The notes: a model not told the origin generated them from the letters alone. A DNA stretch of 64,000 bases from Nitrospira sp. (GCA_016873435.1 VGXF01000001.1:1-64000); one strand, 5' to 3'. Positions 1-15,860 are shown, numbered from the stretch's first letter. Made by a program: numbers and translations.

Positions 1-1206
<1,206 letters not shown>

Positions 1207-1234
1207 GATGTCCCTCGCTCCTCTTCGCTAAATT

Positions 1235-3316
1235 CTACTCGCCGCGGTTCTTGGCGACGATTTCATCCGCAATCTGTCTTGGCACTTGCTCGTACCGGTC
1301 AAATTCCATGCTGTAGGTGGCCCGGCCCTGCGTGCGGGACCGGAGGTCCGTCGCATAGCCAAACATGGTGCTCAGTGGCACCGCCGCATCGATCGCCTGC
1401 GAACCCGCACGCACCTTCATGCCATGAATCTTTCCGCGCCGGCCGTTTAGGTTGCCGATGATGTCCCCCATAAATTCCTGCGGGACCAGCACTTCCACCT
1501 TCATGATCGGCTCCAGCAGCACCGGATCGGCCCGCTTGCAGGCATCCTGGAACGCCATGGAACCAGCGATCTTGAACGCCATTTCGTTCGAGTCCACATC
1601 GTGATATGACCCGTCAGTGAGTGTCACACGCACGTCACGCATTGGATAGCCGGCCAGCACGCCTGTTTCCATTCGTTCCTTGATGCCCTTTTCGATCGCC
1701 GGGATGTATTCCCTCGGAACGGCGCCCCCGACGATCTTATTGACGAACTCGAATCCCTTGCCCGGCTCCGACGGCTCGACCGTGATGCACGCATGGCCGT
1801 ACTGGCCGCGTCCACCGGTCTGCTTGATATATTTACCTTCCGCATCGGCCGGACGCCGGATGGTTTCACGGTACGCCACCTCAGGCTTGCCGACATTAGC
1901 TTCGACCTTGAACTCGCGCAGCATGCGGTCCACGATGATTTCCAAGTGCAATTCGCCCATGCCCGCGATGATCGTCTGGCCAGTCTCCTCGTCGGTCTTG
2001 ACCCGGAACGAGGGATCTTCCTGCGCCAGCTTCTGGAGCGCCACTGCCATCTTCTCCTGATCGGCCTTCGTCTTGGGCTCGATCGCCATCGCGATGACCG
2101 GCTCCGGAAATTTCATCACTTCCAGCAAAATGGCGTTCTTCTCGTCGCTCAGTGTATCGCCCGTCGTCGCGCCCTTGAGCCCGACAGCCGCAGCGATGTC
2201 GCCGGCGTAAACCTCGGTGATTTCCTCGCGTTTGTTCGCGTGCATCTTCAGCAAGCGCCCAATTCGCTCGCGGGAATTCTTGGTCACATTCAGCACCGAC
2301 GTCCCCGTTTTGAGTGTGCCCGAGTAAACACGGAAGAACGTCAACTGACCAGCGAAGGGATCGGTCATGATCTTGAAAGCCAGCGCGGAAAAGGGCTCAC
2401 TGTCGCTAACCGAGCGCTTGATCTCCTTGTCCGCCCCTGGCTCGACCCCGACCACAGGCGGAATGTCCAGCGGCGAGGGCAAATAATCCACGACGGCGTC
2501 CAGCAATTGCTGCACGCCCTTGTTCTTGAACGCCGAGCCGCAGATCACGGGCGTGATCTGCATCTTGATCGTCCCCGCACGAAGCGCCCGCATGACCTCT
2601 TCAACTGAGAGCGCCTGACCGTTCAGATATTTTTCCATCGCCTGATCATCGAACTCGGCCACCGCATCAAGCATCTTCTCGCGATATTCCTTGGCCTGGT
2701 CGGCCAGGTTGGCCGGGATGTCTCGCACTTCGTATTTTGCACCAAGCGTCTCGTCGTCATAGAAGAACGCCTTCATCTGCACAAGATCGATCGAGCCACG
2801 GAATTCCGCTTCACGTCCGATCGGAATCTGGATTGGCACCGGCTTGGCCCCCAAACGCTCCACCATAGACTTCACGCTGGCGTAAAAATCCGCGCCGATG
2901 CGGTCCATCTTGTTCATGAACGCGATGCGCGGCACGCTGTACTTGTCCGCCTGCCGCCAGACCGTCTCGGACTGCGGCTCCACGCCCTGCACAGAATCAA
3001 ACACCGCCACGGCTCCGTCGAGCACCCGCAGGGACCGCTCCACTTCAATCGTAAAATCCACGTGGCCGGGCGTATCGATGATGTTGATGCGCTGGTCCTT
3101 CCAGAAACAGGTGGTTGCGGCCGCCGTGATCGTGATGCCGCGTTCCCGCTCCTGCTCCATCCAGTCCATCGTGGCGGCGCCGTCGTGGACCTCGCCCATA
3201 CGGTGCGACACCCCGGTGTAGTACAGGATGCGCTCCGTGGTCGTGGTCTTCCCGGCATCAATGTGCGCCATGATGCCGATGTTCCGCGTCCGGTCTAATG
3301 GTGCCTGCCGTGCCAT
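1235..3316 (-). CDS. fusA: Elongation factor G
   Basis: EF-G is the GTPase that drives ribosomal translocation and, with RRF, ribosome recycling. The 693-residue length is standard. The N-terminus carries the P-loop [15 protein letters not shown], an intact switch I ERERGITI and [16 protein letters not shown]; the NKMDR motif follows. Domains II-V continue to a normal C-terminus. It is third in the str operon. It lies 125 nt after rpsG; I see no promoter or strong terminator in that gap. Confidence 0.98.
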   Translation of the reverse strand: MARQAPLDRTRNIGIMAHIDAGKTTTTERILYYTGVSHRMGEVHDGAATMDWMEQERERGITITAAATTCFWKDQRINIIDTPGHVDFTIEVERSLRVLDGAVAVFDSVQGVEPQSETVWRQADKYSVPRIAFMNKMDRIGADFYASVKSMVERLGAKPVPIQIPIGREAEFRGSIDLVQMKAFFYDDETLGAKYEVRDIPANLADQAKEYREKMLDAVAEFDDQAMEKYLNGQALSVEEVMRALRAGTIKMQITPVICGSAFKNKGVQQLLDAVVDYLPSPLDIPPVVGVEPGADKEIKRSVSDSEPFSALAFKIMTDPFAGQLTFFRVYSGTLKTGTSVLNVTKNSRERIGRLLKMHANKREEITEVYAGDIAAAVGLKGATTGDTLSDEKNAILLEVMKFPEPVIAMAIEPKTKADQEKMAVALQKLAQEDPSFRVKTDEETGQTIIAGMGELHLEIIVDRMLREFKVEANVGKPEVAYRETIRRPADAEGKYIKQTGGRGQYGHACITVEPSEPGKGFEFVNKIVGGAVPREYIPAIEKGIKERMETGVLAGYPMRDVRVTLTDGSYHDVDSNEMAFKIAGSMAFQDACKRADPVLLEPIMKVEVLVPQEFMGDIIGNLNGRRGKIHGMKVRAGSQAIDAAVPLSTMFGYATDLRSRTQGRATYSMEFDRYEQVPRQIADEIVAKNRGE

Positions 3317-3441
3317 ATGCCTTCCAATTCACACCCTAAAAACAACAATGCTGCAACATCGAGCCACTTCGGTCGCTGCGGCGACTCGGACCCACCGATG
3401 CCTTCGCAGCGTGGCCCAACTGCAGCACGGGCAAAACGACG

Positions 3442-3912
3442 CTACCAGCGATAATGCGCGAAGGCCCTATTCGCCTCCGCCATGCGATGTACGTCTTCCC
3501 GCTTTTTCACCGACGCGCCGGTGTTGTTGGCCGCGTCGAGTAATTCTCCGGCCAGCTTCTCGGACATACTCCTGCCGCCTCTGGCCCTTGAATATTCAGC
3601 GATCCAACGGAACGCCAGCGCCATGCGACGGACCGGACGAATTTCCACCGGAACCTGGTACGACGCCCCACCCACGCGGCGCGACTTGACTTCCACCGCC
3701 GGCTTCACGTTGTCCACCGCAGACCGGAAGACTTTGAGCGGATCTCCGCCTGTCTTTTCCTCTACCAGATCAAAGGCGCCGTAACACACTCGCTCGGCCG
3801 TGCTCTTCTTCCCCTTTGACATTAGGACATTGATAAACTTGGTCACCATCTTGTCGTGATAGCGCGCATCCGGGTTTACGTCACGCTGTCCAAATATTCT
3901 GTGTCTCGGCAT
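3442..3912 (-). CDS. rpsG: Small ribosomal subunit protein uS7
   Basis: uS7 nucleates the 30S head by binding the 3' domain of 16S rRNA. The frame stays open far upstream, but the real start is the ATG opening [20 protein letters not shown]. This gives 156 residues, the usual length; the upstream extension overlaps rpsL and has no S7 character. It starts 23 nt after the rpsL stop. Recognisable blocks are [16 protein letters not shown], the [20 protein letters not shown] segment, and a C-terminal RAFAHYRW. Confidence 0.97.
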   Translation of the reverse strand: MPRHRIFGQRDVNPDARYHDKMVTKFINVLMSKGKKSTAERVCYGAFDLVEEKTGGDPLKVFRSAVDNVKPAVEVKSRRVGGASYQVPVEIRPVRRMALAFRWIAEYSRARGGRSMSEKLAGELLDAANNTGASVKKREDVHRMAEANRAFAHYRW

Positions 3913-3935
3913 AGCTCGGTTCCGATTTCGTAATC

Positions 3936-4307
3936 TTACTTGGGCCGCTTGGCGCCGTACTTCGACCGCCCCTGCTTGCGATTGGCCACACCGGCGGCAT
4001 CGAGCGTACCCCGGACAATGTGATACCGAACGCCCGGCAGGTCCTTCACGCGGCCTCCGCGCACGAGCACGATCGAGTGCTCCTGGAGATTGTGCCCCAC
4101 GCCTGGGATGTACGTCGTCACTTCCATCCCGTTCGTAAGCCGTACGCGTGCCACCTTCCGAATAGCCGAGTTCGGCTTCTTCGGCGTCGAGGTATAGACG
4201 CGGACGCACACCCCCCGCCTCTGCGGACACCGCTTCAGCGCAGGGCTCTTGGTCTTGCTCTGCGACAGCACCCGTCCATGACGCACGAGCTGATTAATGG
4301 TCGGCAT
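3936..4307 (-). CDS. rpsL: Small ribosomal subunit protein uS12
   Basis: uS12 sits at the decoding centre and controls accuracy. The 123-residue protein carries the invariant TPKKPNSA segment (41-48), whose lysine is the classic streptomycin-resistance position and is wild type here. It also has GHNLQEHS and [17 protein letters not shown]. It is the first gene of the str operon and lies directly downstream of a perfect consensus promoter at 4366-4394. Confidence 0.98.
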   Translation of the reverse strand: MPTINQLVRHGRVLSQSKTKSPALKRCPQRRGVCVRVYTSTPKKPNSAIRKVARVRLTNGMEVTTYIPGVGHNLQEHSIVLVRGGRVKDLPGVRYHIVRGTLDAAGVANRKQGRSKYGAKRPK

Positions 4308-4365
4308 TCTCTACCTTAAGGCCCTTCAGTTTTTCCAGAAAATCTAAAAAGCGCAAAGCCGCCGG

Positions 4366-4394
4366 ATTATAAAGAGGAAGTCCGCTTCTGTCAA
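4366..4394 (-). promoter_or_regulatory. Consensus sigma-70 promoter of the str operon
   Basis: Read on the minus strand, TTGACA (4389-4394) and TATAAT (4366-4371) are separated by exactly 17 nt. Both hexamers match the consensus fully. The bases after the -10 box are GC-rich (CCGGCGGC), the discriminator type associated with stringent control of stable-RNA and ribosomal promoters. It lies in the 109-nt rpoC-rpsL gap, about 60 nt before the rpsL start. Confidence 0.85.
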
Positions 4395-4416
4395 GCGACG
4401 GTTTCCGCTTCCAAAC

Positions 4417-7400
4417 TTACTCTCCCGAACCGCTTTCCCCTGTGGCTCCGTCGTGCCCAATGCCGACCGCCTCCTTCTCCAGTGCCAGCGGTTCGTCTTT
4501 TGGGCTGATCACGAAGGTATCCCGGTATTCGGCGAAACCGGTGCCGGCCGGAATCAGCCGCCCGACGATCACGTTCTCCTTCAGGCCCATCAGCATGTCT
4601 TCGCGGCCGTTGATCGCCGCCTCGGTCAATACGCGCGTGGTTTCCTGGAACGAAGCCGCCGAAATGAAACTGTCCGTTGTCAGCGCCGCCTTGGTGATGC
4701 CCAACAACACCGGCTTGCCGACCGCCGGCGTGCCGTCCTTGGTCAGTACCCGCTCGTTCTCATCCTCGAACGCGAACTTATGCACCTGACTGCCGGGCAG
4801 GAATTCCGTATCCCCAGTATCCTCAATGCGGACCTTGCGCAGCATCTGCCGCACGATAATCTCGATATGCTTGTCGTTGATGGACACTCCCTGCAGCCGG
4901 TAGACATCCTGCACCTCGTCCACCAGATACTTCTGCAGCTCCTTCGGTCCAAGCACGTCGAGGATGTCATGCGGATTGGCCGACCCATCCATCAGGGGCT
5001 CGCCCGCACGCACCCAGTCGCCCTCGTGCACGTTGACGTGCTTGCCCTTAGGGATGAAGTACTCCTTCACATCCCCAACCTTGTTGTCCACCATGACCTT
5101 GCGCATACCCTTAACGAACCCGCCATAAGACACTTCTCCGTCGATCTCGCTGATAACCGCCTGCTCCTTCGGCTTGCGTGCCTCGAAAAGTTCGGCCACG
5201 CGCGGCAGACCACCGGTGATATCTTTGGTCTTAGTCGTTTCGCGTGGAATTTTTGCCAGCACGTCGCCCGGATGCAACGTTGCGCCCTTTTCCACGAAAA
5301 TGTGAGCGCCCACCGGCAACAGATATCGCGCCACGGACCCGGTCGACGACACCTTTGCGGTTTTGCCGCCATCATCCTTGATGGAAATGCGCGGTCGCAG
5401 CGTCGTGGCTCCAGTATGCTCAATGACCACTTTACGCGAGAGCCCGGTGACCTCATCAAACTCTTCCTTCATTGTGACGCCCTCGACGATATCGCCGAAC
5501 GCCACTCTGCCACCGACCTCCGTCAGGATTGAGAGCGAGTAGGGATCCCACTCGACCAGTTTTTGACCGAGCGTGACGCTACCGCCGTCTTTCAGCTTGA
5601 TCCTGGCACCATAGACCACGGGATACTTTTCACGCTCCCGGCCGTTCTCGTCGTAGATGGCAATCTTGGCATTGCGATTCATCACGACCCACTCGCCTTC
5701 CTTGTTCTTGACCGCGATGCCGGCGTTGTGCACGTCCGCATTCTTCTTCGCATCGAAGCTCATGTACTTCATGCTCCCGGCATGCTTCGCTTCGAGTACT
5801 GTTTGTTCAACGACCTTGCTGGCCGTACCGCCGATGTGGAAGGTCCGCATCGTGAGCTGCGTGCCCGGCTCGCCAATGGACTGCGCGGCAATCACGCCAA
5901 CTGGCTCTCCGCGCTCGACCAGGCGGCCGCGGGACAGATCGCGCCCATAGCACTTCCTGCACACGCCCCGGCGCGCCACACAAGTCAGCACTGACCGGAT
6001 CTTCACCCGGTCCACGCCGGCCTCGACGATGCTCTTCGTGCGCTCCTCGTCAAGCTCCTCGTTCGCCTTGATGATGATCTCGCCTGTGAGCGGATCGTGC
6101 ACGTCCTCTGCCGCGATGCGTCCGAGAATACGATCTTCGATCGGCTGGATGATCTCGCCGCCCTCAATGAGTGCCGTCACTTCAATGCCATCGGTCGTTC
6201 CGCAATCGTCCTCATTGATGATGACGTCCTGTGCGATGTCGACCAGCCGGCGCGTCAGATAGCCGGAGTTTGCTGTCTTCAACGCGGTGTCGGCCAAACC
6301 CTTCCGGGCGCCGTGCGTCGAGATGAAGTACTGCAGTACGGTCAGCCCTTCGCGAAAATTCGCCGTAATCGGCGTCTCGATGATTTCACCGGAGGGCTTG
6401 GCCATTAATCCGCGCATCCCGCCTAACTGGCGGATCTGCTGCGAACTCCCGCGTGCGCCCGAATCGGCCATCATGAAAATGGGGTTGAATGCTTCGGGTG
6501 CCGTCGCGGCGCCACCTGCGCCCAGTTCCTTCATCATCTCGTTGGCCACCTGCTCCGTGACGTGGGCCCAGATGTCGATCACCTTGTTGTACCGCTCGCC
6601 GTTGGTGATCAGCCCCTCGGCATACTGCTTTTCAATTTCGTTGACCTCTGTCTGGGCCTTTGAGATCAGGCTCTCCTTCTTGGCCGGAATGTGCATATTG
6701 TCGATGCAGATTGACATGCCCGCCTTGGTCGCGTAGGCGAACCCGATGTCTTTGATGCGGTCCAGCAGCATCACGGTGTCCTTGTGGCCAGCCTGCCGGT
6801 ACACCGCGTCAATGAGCTTGGTCATCTCCTTCTTGGTCATCAGCTGATTGGCGCAGGAGAACGGCATGGACGGAGGCAGGATCTCGCTCAGCAGAACCCG
6901 CCCAACCGTGGTCGACACCATCGCGTTATTAATCCGTACCTTGATCCGAGCGTGCTCCTCCGCTTCGCCCAAATCATAGGCCATCCGTACTTCCTTCGGT
7001 GATGCAAAGACCTTGTTTTCACCCTTGGCGCCGGCCCGCTCCTTGGTCAGCCAGTAACAACCAAGCACCATGTCTTGAGACGGTACCGCGATTGGCCGGC
7101 CGTTCGCAGGCGACAGGATGTTATTGATCGACATCATCAGTACGCGCGCCTCGACCTGCGCCTCTGCTGACAGCGGCACGTGGACCGCCATCTGGTCGCC
7201 GTCGAAGTCCGCGTTGAACGCCGCGCAGACCAGCGGATGCAGCCGGATAGCCTTCCCCTCGACCAGAACGGGATCGAAAGCCTGAATGCCCAACCGGTGC
7301 AGCGTTGGCGCCCGGTTCAGGAGGACCGGATGCTCGCGAATGACCTCGTCGAGCACATCCCACACTTCCGGACGTTCCTTCTCGACAAGCCGCTTGGCGC

Positions 7401-8592
7401 TCTTGATCGTTGTGGCCGCGCCGCGCTCTTCCAGCTTGTGGAAGATGAATGGCTTGAAAAGCTCAAGCGCCATCTTCTTCGGCAGACCGCATTGATTGAG
7501 CCGCAGCTCGGGGCCCACCACGATGACAGACCGCCCCGAATAGTCCACGCGCTTGCCAAGCAGGTTCTGACGGAACCGGCCCTGCTTGCCCTTGAGCATG
7601 TCGCTCAGCGACTTGAGCGGACGCTTGTTCGGCCCGCGGATGGCGCGGCCGCGCCGGCCGTTGTCGAATAGCGCGTCCACCGCTTCCTGCAGCATGCGCA
7701 TTTCGTTTCGGATGATCACCCCCGGCGCGCGCAGCTCCATGAGGCGCTTCAGACGGTTGTTCCGATTGATCACACGTCGATAGAGATCGTTCAGATCCGA
7801 GGTCGCAAATCGCCCGCCGTCGAGCGGCACGAGCGGACGCAGTTCCGGCGGCAGCACCGGGACGACATCCATCACCATCCACTCGGGCTTGTTCCCGGAC
7901 CGGCGGAACGCCTCCAGCACTTTCAGCCGCTTCGCGTATTTCTTCTTCAGCGTGGCTGACAGCACTCCCTTGGCCTTGGCCTGCAGATCGGTCCACTCCG
8001 CATCGATATCCACCTTTCGCAGCAGCTCACGGATCGCTTCCGCGCCGATGCCTGCCTTGAAGGCGCTCGAGCCGTGCTCGGCCTGCAACTCCCGGAGCTT
8101 GTCCTCAGCCAGCAGATCTTTTTCCTTGAGCCCCTTGATGCCACCTCCGTCCACAACCACATAGCTTTCGAAGTAGAGCACCTTTTCGAGATGCTTGAGG
8201 CTTATGTCGAGTAGCGTCCCGATGCGCGACGGGACGCCCTTAAGAAACCAGATGTGTGCGACCGGCGCGGCTAATTCAATATGTCCCATGCGCTCGCGGC
8301 GCACTTTCGACTGAACGACTTCAACACCGCACTTGTCGCAGACGATGCCGCGGTGCTTCATCCGCTTATACTTACCGCAATTACACTCCCAATCCTTGGT
8401 CGGCCCGAAAATCTTGGCGCAGAACAGACCATCCTTCTCAGGCTTGAAGGAGCGGTAGTTGATGGTCTCCGGCTTCTTCACTTCGCCGTACGACCACGAC
8501 CGAATCTTATCCGGCGACGCGATGCGGATACGCATGGCGTCAAACGACACGGAGTCGCGCGGTTTTTCGAACAGTGTGTAGATGCCTTCCAA
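4417..8592 (-). CDS. rpoC: DNA-directed RNA polymerase subunit beta'
   Basis: Beta' is the largest core RNA polymerase subunit and holds the catalytic magnesium. The 1391-residue protein has the N-terminal zinc site ([19 protein letters not shown]). The active-site motif [12 protein letters not shown], with its three aspartates, is present. A second cysteine cluster, [15 protein letters not shown], precedes the trigger-loop region. The C-terminus ends in an acidic, Gly-rich tail. It follows rpoB by 25 nt in the usual rpoBC arrangement. The length is close to proteobacterial beta', with no large lineage insertion apparent. Confidence 0.98.
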   Translation of the reverse strand: MEGIYTLFEKPRDSVSFDAMRIRIASPDKIRSWSYGEVKKPETINYRSFKPEKDGLFCAKIFGPTKDWECNCGKYKRMKHRGIVCDKCGVEVVQSKVRRERMGHIELAAPVAHIWFLKGVPSRIGTLLDISLKHLEKVLYFESYVVVDGGGIKGLKEKDLLAEDKLRELQAEHGSSAFKAGIGAEAIRELLRKVDIDAEWTDLQAKAKGVLSATLKKKYAKRLKVLEAFRRSGNKPEWMVMDVVPVLPPELRPLVPLDGGRFATSDLNDLYRRVINRNNRLKRLMELRAPGVIIRNEMRMLQEAVDALFDNGRRGRAIRGPNKRPLKSLSDMLKGKQGRFRQNLLGKRVDYSGRSVIVVGPELRLNQCGLPKKMALELFKPFIFHKLEERGAATTIKSAKRLVEKERPEVWDVLDEVIREHPVLLNRAPTLHRLGIQAFDPVLVEGKAIRLHPLVCAAFNADFDGDQMAVHVPLSAEAQVEARVLMMSINNILSPANGRPIAVPSQDMVLGCYWLTKERAGAKGENKVFASPKEVRMAYDLGEAEEHARIKVRINNAMVSTTVGRVLLSEILPPSMPFSCANQLMTKKEMTKLIDAVYRQAGHKDTVMLLDRIKDIGFAYATKAGMSICIDNMHIPAKKESLISKAQTEVNEIEKQYAEGLITNGERYNKVIDIWAHVTEQVANEMMKELGAGGAATAPEAFNPIFMMADSGARGSSQQIRQLGGMRGLMAKPSGEIIETPITANFREGLTVLQYFISTHGARKGLADTALKTANSGYLTRRLVDIAQDVIINEDDCGTTDGIEVTALIEGGEIIQPIEDRILGRIAAEDVHDPLTGEIIIKANEELDEERTKSIVEAGVDRVKIRSVLTCVARRGVCRKCYGRDLSRGRLVERGEPVGVIAAQSIGEPGTQLTMRTFHIGGTASKVVEQTVLEAKHAGSMKYMSFDAKKNADVHNAGIAVKNKEGEWVVMNRNAKIAIYDENGREREKYPVVYGARIKLKDGGSVTLGQKLVEWDPYSLSILTEVGGRVAFGDIVEGVTMKEEFDEVTGLSRKVVIEHTGATTLRPRISIKDDGGKTAKVSSTGSVARYLLPVGAHIFVEKGATLHPGDVLAKIPRETTKTKDITGGLPRVAELFEARKPKEQAVISEIDGEVSYGGFVKGMRKVMVDNKVGDVKEYFIPKGKHVNVHEGDWVRAGEPLMDGSANPHDILDVLGPKELQKYLVDEVQDVYRLQGVSINDKHIEIIVRQMLRKVRIEDTGDTEFLPGSQVHKFAFEDENERVLTKDGTPAVGKPVLLGITKAALTTDSFISAASFQETTRVLTEAAINGREDMLMGLKENVIVGRLIPAGTGFAEYRDTFVISPKDEPLALEKEAVGIGHDGATGESGSGE

Positions 8593-8617
8593 GGTCAGGC
8601 CCTCCTCAATGAGGTCG

Positions 8618-12583
<3,966 letters not shown>

Positions 12584-12620
12584 GATGAAACCCCTCTCCT
12601 GCTTATCGCGACACGGAGGA

Positions 12621-12642
12621 CACCCGTCCGGTCAGACGGGTG
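12621..12642 (-). promoter_or_regulatory. Hairpin between rplL and rpoB
   Basis: CACCCGTC (12621-12628) and GACGGGTG (12635-12642) form an 8-bp perfect stem around a 6-nt loop. No U-rich run follows on the minus strand, so this is not a complete intrinsic terminator. By position it corresponds to the partial terminator or processing site that lowers rpoB expression relative to the L12 genes in other bacteria. That role is inferred. Confidence 0.45.
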
Positions 12643-12673
12643 CCACCCGCACGTCCGCACACTGGGTCCGTTG

Positions 12674-13075
12674 TTACTTGATTTCGACCTTGGCGCCGCT
12701 CTCTTCGAGCTTCTTCTTCATCGTGTCGGCTTCTTCCTTAGCCACGCCGGTCTTAACCGGTTTCGGCGCGCCCTCGACGAGATCCTTTGCCTCTTTGAGG
12801 CCCAGGTTGGTCAGTTCCCGCACGACCTTGATGATCTGGATCTTCTTGTCCGCCGGCGCGCTGGCAAGCACAACATCGAACGACGTCTTCTCCTCAGCTG
12901 CCGCCGCCGCACCGCCGCCAGCCGCAGGCGCCGCCGCCACGGCCACCGGCGCCGCCGCCGTCACGCCAAAGCGGGTCTCCAGCCCCTTGACCAGCTCCGA
13001 AAGCTCGAGCACGCTCATGCTCTCGATCGCCGCGATGAATTCCTCTTTAGACAACTTGCTCTGTGTCGCTGACAT
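12674..13075 (-). CDS. rplL: Large ribosomal subunit protein bL12 from internal start
   Basis: This is the 133-residue L7/L12 product expected from the internal ATG of the L10-L12 frame. It begins [18 protein letters not shown], has the flexible Ala/Gly hinge, and ends [14 protein letters not shown], all typical of bL12. An AAAGGAG ribosome-binding site ends 8 nt before the ATG, which is optimal spacing. Ribosomes need four to six L12 per L10, so separate initiation here would solve a stoichiometry problem that a 1:1 fusion creates. Confidence 0.85.
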   Translation of the reverse strand: MSATQSKLSKEEFIAAIESMSVLELSELVKGLETRFGVTAAAPVAVAAAPAAGGGAAAAAEEKTSFDVVLASAPADKKIQIIKVVRELTNLGLKEAKDLVEGAPKPVKTGVAKEEADTMKKKLEESGAKVEIK

Positions 13076-13609
13076 AGCCCCGTCTCCTTTCTTCGTACCC
13101 TGAATGGCTGCCAATACTCTCACCACCTGTTCTACCACCCCGTTCAACGTATAGACCAACCCGCGCACCGGTCCCTGCATCGTCGACAGCAGCATCGACA
13201 GCAGGACTGTCTTTGCTGGCAGGTTAGCAATCGCCGCGATCTGGGACGGCTGGAGTAGCTTGCCCTCCAGCACGCCCGCGGCGATCTTGATCTTCTCATC
13301 ACGCTTTTCCCCCTTGAGAAAATCGCGCAATACCTTGGTCGGCAGGGCCGGATCGTCATAGCCGATCACCAACGCCATCGGCCCCTTGAAATACGGCTTG
13401 GCGTCGATGAGCGACGTGCCGTCCACCGCCCGCGCGGCCAGCGTGTTTTTGACCACTCGCAGTTCCGCCTTCGCACCGCGGAGCTGCTTACGCAGTTCCG
13501 TGATGTCGTTCGCCGGCAGGCCGGAGCACTCGGCCATCACGGCCAGCCTGGCCCGCGAGAACCTTTCGTGCAGCTCGGCAACTGCCGCGGATTTCTCTTC
13601 TTTTTTCAT
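12674..13609 (-). CDS. rplJ-rplL: Ribosomal stalk proteins L10 and L7/L12 in one open reading frame
   Basis: A single 311-codon frame joins two normally separate stalk proteins. Residues 1-178 are L10 (uL10), with the N-terminal rRNA-binding domain and a C-terminal helix ending [20 protein letters not shown]. Residues 179-311 are a complete L12 (bL12): N-terminal dimerisation domain, Ala-rich hinge, and the C-terminal domain with the [17 protein letters not shown] factor-binding surface. They are joined by GTKKGDGA with no stop codon. The sequence before the L12 ATG keeps a strong ribosome-binding site, so free L12 is probably also made. Either this is a true lineage-specific fusion or a stop was lost through a base change or sequence error. 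Confidence 0.85.
   Translation of the reverse strand: MKKEEKSAAVAELHERFSRARLAVMAECSGLPANDITELRKQLRGAKAELRVVKNTLAARAVDGTSLIDAKPYFKGPMALVIGYDDPALPTKVLRDFLKGEKRDEKIKIAAGVLEGKLLQPSQIAAIANLPAKTVLLSMLLSTMQGPVRGLVYTLNGVVEQVVRVLAAIQGTKKGDGAMSATQSKLSKEEFIAAIESMSVLELSELVKGLETRFGVTAAAPVAVAAAPAAGGGAAAAAEEKTSFDVVLASAPADKKIQIIKVVRELTNLGLKEAKDLVEGAPKPVKTGVAKEEADTMKKKLEESGAKVEIK
13084..13090 (-). promoter_or_regulatory. Internal ribosome-binding site for rplL
   Basis: AAAGGAG on the minus strand sits 8 nt before the ATG at 13075, inside the coding frame that continues from L10. It is what supports an independent L12 start despite the missing stop codon. Confidence 0.7.
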
Positions 13610-13628
13610 ACCCTCCGCCTCGCTTCCG

Positions 13629-14324
13629 TTATGCTTCCCACTGCTTGGCGATCGCCACCGGATCCAGCTTCACGCCGGGGCCCATCGTGCTCGACAGCGT
13701 CGCGCTCCTGAGATACCGCCCTTTCACTGAGGCCGGCCGCGCCTTCATTACCGACTCCAGAATTGCGCTGGCATTATCGTGGAGCTTCAGCGCATCAAAC
13801 GACACCTTCCCGACCGGCACCTGCACGATCCCGGCCTTCTCCGTCTTGTACTCCACGCGGCCCTTGCGGATTTCTGAGACCGCCTTGCCCACCTCAAACG
13901 TCACAGTGCCGGTCTTGGGATTTGGCATGAGTCCGCGCGGCCCCAAGACCTTACCGAGCTTGCCGACCGCGCCCATCAGATCGGGCGTTGCAATGGCCTG
14001 ATCGAACTCCATCCAGCCATTTTTCACCTTCTCGATAAGATCGTCGCCGCCCACATGGTCGGCGCCCGCTGCCCGGGCTTCCTGCTCCTTCTCACCCTTC
14101 GCGAAGACCACCACGCGGACCTGCTTACCGCTGCCATGCGGCAGCACCGTCGTACCACGCACCATCTGGTCCGACCGCTTAGGATCGATGCCGAGCCGGA
14201 GCGCCAGATCGACTGATTCGTCAAACTTGGCATAGGCCGCCTGCTTCACCAGCGCCGCCGCATCTTTCAGGTTGTAGAATTTGGGCTCGACCTTTTTGCG
14301 AGCCTCGTTCATTTTCTTGCCCAT
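13629..14324 (-). CDS. rplA: Large ribosomal subunit protein uL1
   Basis: uL1 forms the mobile L1 stalk at the E site and in many bacteria represses its own rplK-rplA mRNA. The 231-residue protein has the characteristic [26 protein letters not shown] block and [16 protein letters not shown]. The C-terminus is normal. It begins 23 nt after rplK and ends 19 nt before rplJ, so co-transcription is near certain. Confidence 0.97.
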   Translation of the reverse strand: MGKKMNEARKKVEPKFYNLKDAAALVKQAAYAKFDESVDLALRLGIDPKRSDQMVRGTTVLPHGSGKQVRVVVFAKGEKEQEARAAGADHVGGDDLIEKVKNGWMEFDQAIATPDLMGAVGKLGKVLGPRGLMPNPKTGTVTFEVGKAVSEIRKGRVEYKTEKAGIVQVPVGKVSFDALKLHDNASAILESVMKARPASVKGRYLRSATLSSTMGPGVKLDPVAIAKQWEA

Positions 14325-14347
14325 CGTCGTGCTCCCGTTAATCCGTG

Positions 14348-14770
14348 CTACTGAATCGTGATGCCCATGCTGCGCGCCGTCCCGGCCACGATGTTGATCG
14401 CGCCCTCGAGATCGGCGGCGTTAAGATCGGCCATTTTTTTCTGTGCAATCTCCTTCAACTGCGCCTGCGTGATTTTCCCCACCTTATCTTTGTGCGGGAC
14501 GCCCGACCCCTTGATGATCCCGGCAGCCTTTTTCAGGAGATCCGACGCTGGGGGCGTCTTCATGATAAAGGTAAAGCTGCGGTCTTTATAGACCGTGATG
14601 ACAACCGGAATGATGCTGTCGCCTTCCTTCTGGGTCTTGGCATTGAACTGCTTGCAGAACTCCATGATGTTCACGCCGTGCTGACCGAGCGACGGCCCCA
14701 CCGGGGGAGCCGGATTTGCCTTCCCCGCCGGAATCTGCAGCTTGATCTGTGCCTGTACTTCCTTCGCCAT
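14348..14770 (-). CDS. rplK: Large ribosomal subunit protein uL11
   Basis: uL11 binds the GTPase-associated centre of 23S rRNA and is needed for RelA activation. The 140-residue protein starts [26 protein letters not shown], with the conserved proline-rich rRNA/thiopeptide contact segment [19 protein letters not shown], and ends ARSMGI-TIQ. It lies between nusG (34 nt upstream) and rplA. Confidence 0.97.
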   Translation of the reverse strand: MAKEVQAQIKLQIPAGKANPAPPVGPSLGQHGVNIMEFCKQFNAKTQKEGDSIIPVVITVYKDRSFTFIMKTPPASDLLKKAAGIIKGSGVPHKDKVGKITQAQLKEIAQKKMADLNAADLEGAINIVAGTARSMGITIQ

Positions 14771-14804
14771 GCCCTCTCCTTACTCGTCCGAATTCTAAAA
14801 CTGC

Positions 14805-15356
14805 CTAGATACGCTCCACCTGTATGAAGCTGAGCTCAACCGGTGTGGATCGCCCAAAGATGCTCACCAGCACCTTAACCCGATTGTGCACGTCGTCCAC
14901 CTCATCCACGTGCGCATTGAAGCCCATGAACGGGCCATCGATGATGCGCACGTTGTCGCCCTTGATGAACTTGAACTGCTCACGCGGCGCTGCCGTGCCG
15001 ACATCTACTACCTGTTTAAGCATCGACTCCGCTTCTTCTTGCGACAGCGGGACTGGACGCGTGCCACCCCCGACGAATCCCGTCACCTTGGGCGTTTCCT
15101 TGATCATCTGGACAGTTTCGTCGGTCAACGGGGATTCCAGCTCAATCAACACATAGCCAGGGAAAAACTTCCGCCGCGAGGACCGGCGCTTGCCGTCCTT
15201 GATCTCAATCACTTCCTCGGTCGGCACCAGCACCTGCCCCAGACTATCCTGCCGGCCCATCTGGTTCGCGCGCTCGATGAGACTGGCCTTCACCCGGCCT
15301 TCAAACCCGGCGTAGGTGTGGAGCACGTACCACTGCCTAGCGACTGTGTCCGTCAT
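14805..15356 (-). CDS. nusG: Transcription termination/antitermination factor NusG
   Basis: NusG binds RNA polymerase and links it to Rho or to ribosomal protein S10. The 183-residue protein has the N-terminal NGN domain (RQWYVLHTYAGFEGRVKASL, and FFPGYVLIELE around 65-75). The C-terminal KOW domain (FIKGDNVRIIDGPFMGF) follows. It starts 2 nt after the secE stop, the conserved secE-nusG pairing. Confidence 0.97.
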   Translation of the reverse strand: MTDTVARQWYVLHTYAGFEGRVKASLIERANQMGRQDSLGQVLVPTEEVIEIKDGKRRSSRRKFFPGYVLIELESPLTDETVQMIKETPKVTGFVGGGTRPVPLSQEEAESMLKQVVDVGTAAPREQFKFIKGDNVRIIDGPFMGFNAHVDEVDDVHNRVKVLVSIFGRSTPVELSFIQVERI

Positions 15357-15358
15357 GC

Positions 15359-15553
15359 TCAGATCACCTTTCCAACTAGCCAGACGAGAAACGCGTCCAT
15401 CACCGACAGGTAGACAGACATGATGACGCAGAACACGATCACCACCATGGTCGACCCCATCGTCTCGTGACTTGTGGGGAATGAGACCTTCTTGAGTTCG
15501 CTCTTAACGTCGCCGAAAAACTCGACGATCGCCAACCTTAATCGCGTGAACAT
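15359..15553 (-). CDS. secE: Preprotein translocase subunit SecE
   Basis: SecE is the small essential SecYEG subunit in the inner membrane. I place the start at the ATG opening MFTRLRLAIVEFFGDVKSELKKVSFPT, giving 64 residues. The open frame runs further upstream, but that part overlaps the tRNA-Trp gene. The amphipathic segment FFGDVKSELKKVSFPTSHE is the SecE signature, and one transmembrane helix (about 36-61) follows. A purine-rich AGGAAGTAGGGAAG precedes the ATG. Confidence 0.93.
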   Translation of the reverse strand: MFTRLRLAIVEFFGDVKSELKKVSFPTSHETMGSTMVVIVFCVIMSVYLSVMDAFLVWLVGKVI

Positions 15554-15594
15554 GCGCTTCCCTACTTCCTGCTTCGCTCGCTCGATGCCTCGAT

Positions 15595-15669
15595 TGGCAG
15601 GGGCACTAGGATTTGAACCCAGACTTTCGGTTTTGGAGACCGACGTGCTGCCATTAACACTATGCCCCT
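15595..15669 (-). tRNA. tRNA-Trp (CCA)
   Basis: On the minus strand the gene begins AGGGGCA, which pairs with TGCCCCT at the 3' end. It is followed by discriminator G and an encoded CCA. The anticodon loop reads CTCCAAA with anticodon CCA, and the T arm carries GGTTCAAATCC. It lies between rpmG and secE, the common bacterial location for tRNA-Trp. Confidence 0.95.
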
Positions 15670-15710
15670 TCACGCCCGCCCGCCGCCCATCCGCACTGGC
15701 GCACGCTCGC

Positions 15711-15860
15711 TTACTTTACTTCCTTATGGGGCTGGTGCTTTCGGCAAAACCGGCAATACTTATTGCGCTCGATCCGGTCTGGGTCGTTTTTCTTGTTCTT
15801 CATGGTCGAGTAGTTCCGCTGCTTGCAGATCGTACACGCCATGGAAATGATGTCCCGCAT
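15711..15860 (-). CDS. rpmG: Large ribosomal subunit protein bL33
   Basis: This is a 49-residue gene, shorter than most ORF callers list. The product starts [20 protein letters not shown] and ends [10 protein letters not shown]. It has two CxxC pairs (residues 9/12 and 36/39), so it is the zinc-binding form of bL33. It sits between tuf2 and tRNA-Trp, the standard tuf-rpmG-trnW-secE-nusG order. Confidence 0.95.
   Translation of the reverse strand: MRDIISMACTICKQRNYSTMKNKKNDPDRIERNKYCRFCRKHQPHKEVK

Noticed and set aside
3913-4230. 106-codon upstream extension of rpsG
   Set aside because: It overlaps rpsL in another frame and has no S7 homology; the standard 156-residue protein starts at 3912.
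15554-15673. 40-codon upstream extension of secE
   Set aside because: It runs through the tRNA-Trp gene; SecE normally starts at the later ATG with the RLAIVEFFGDVKSELKKV segment.
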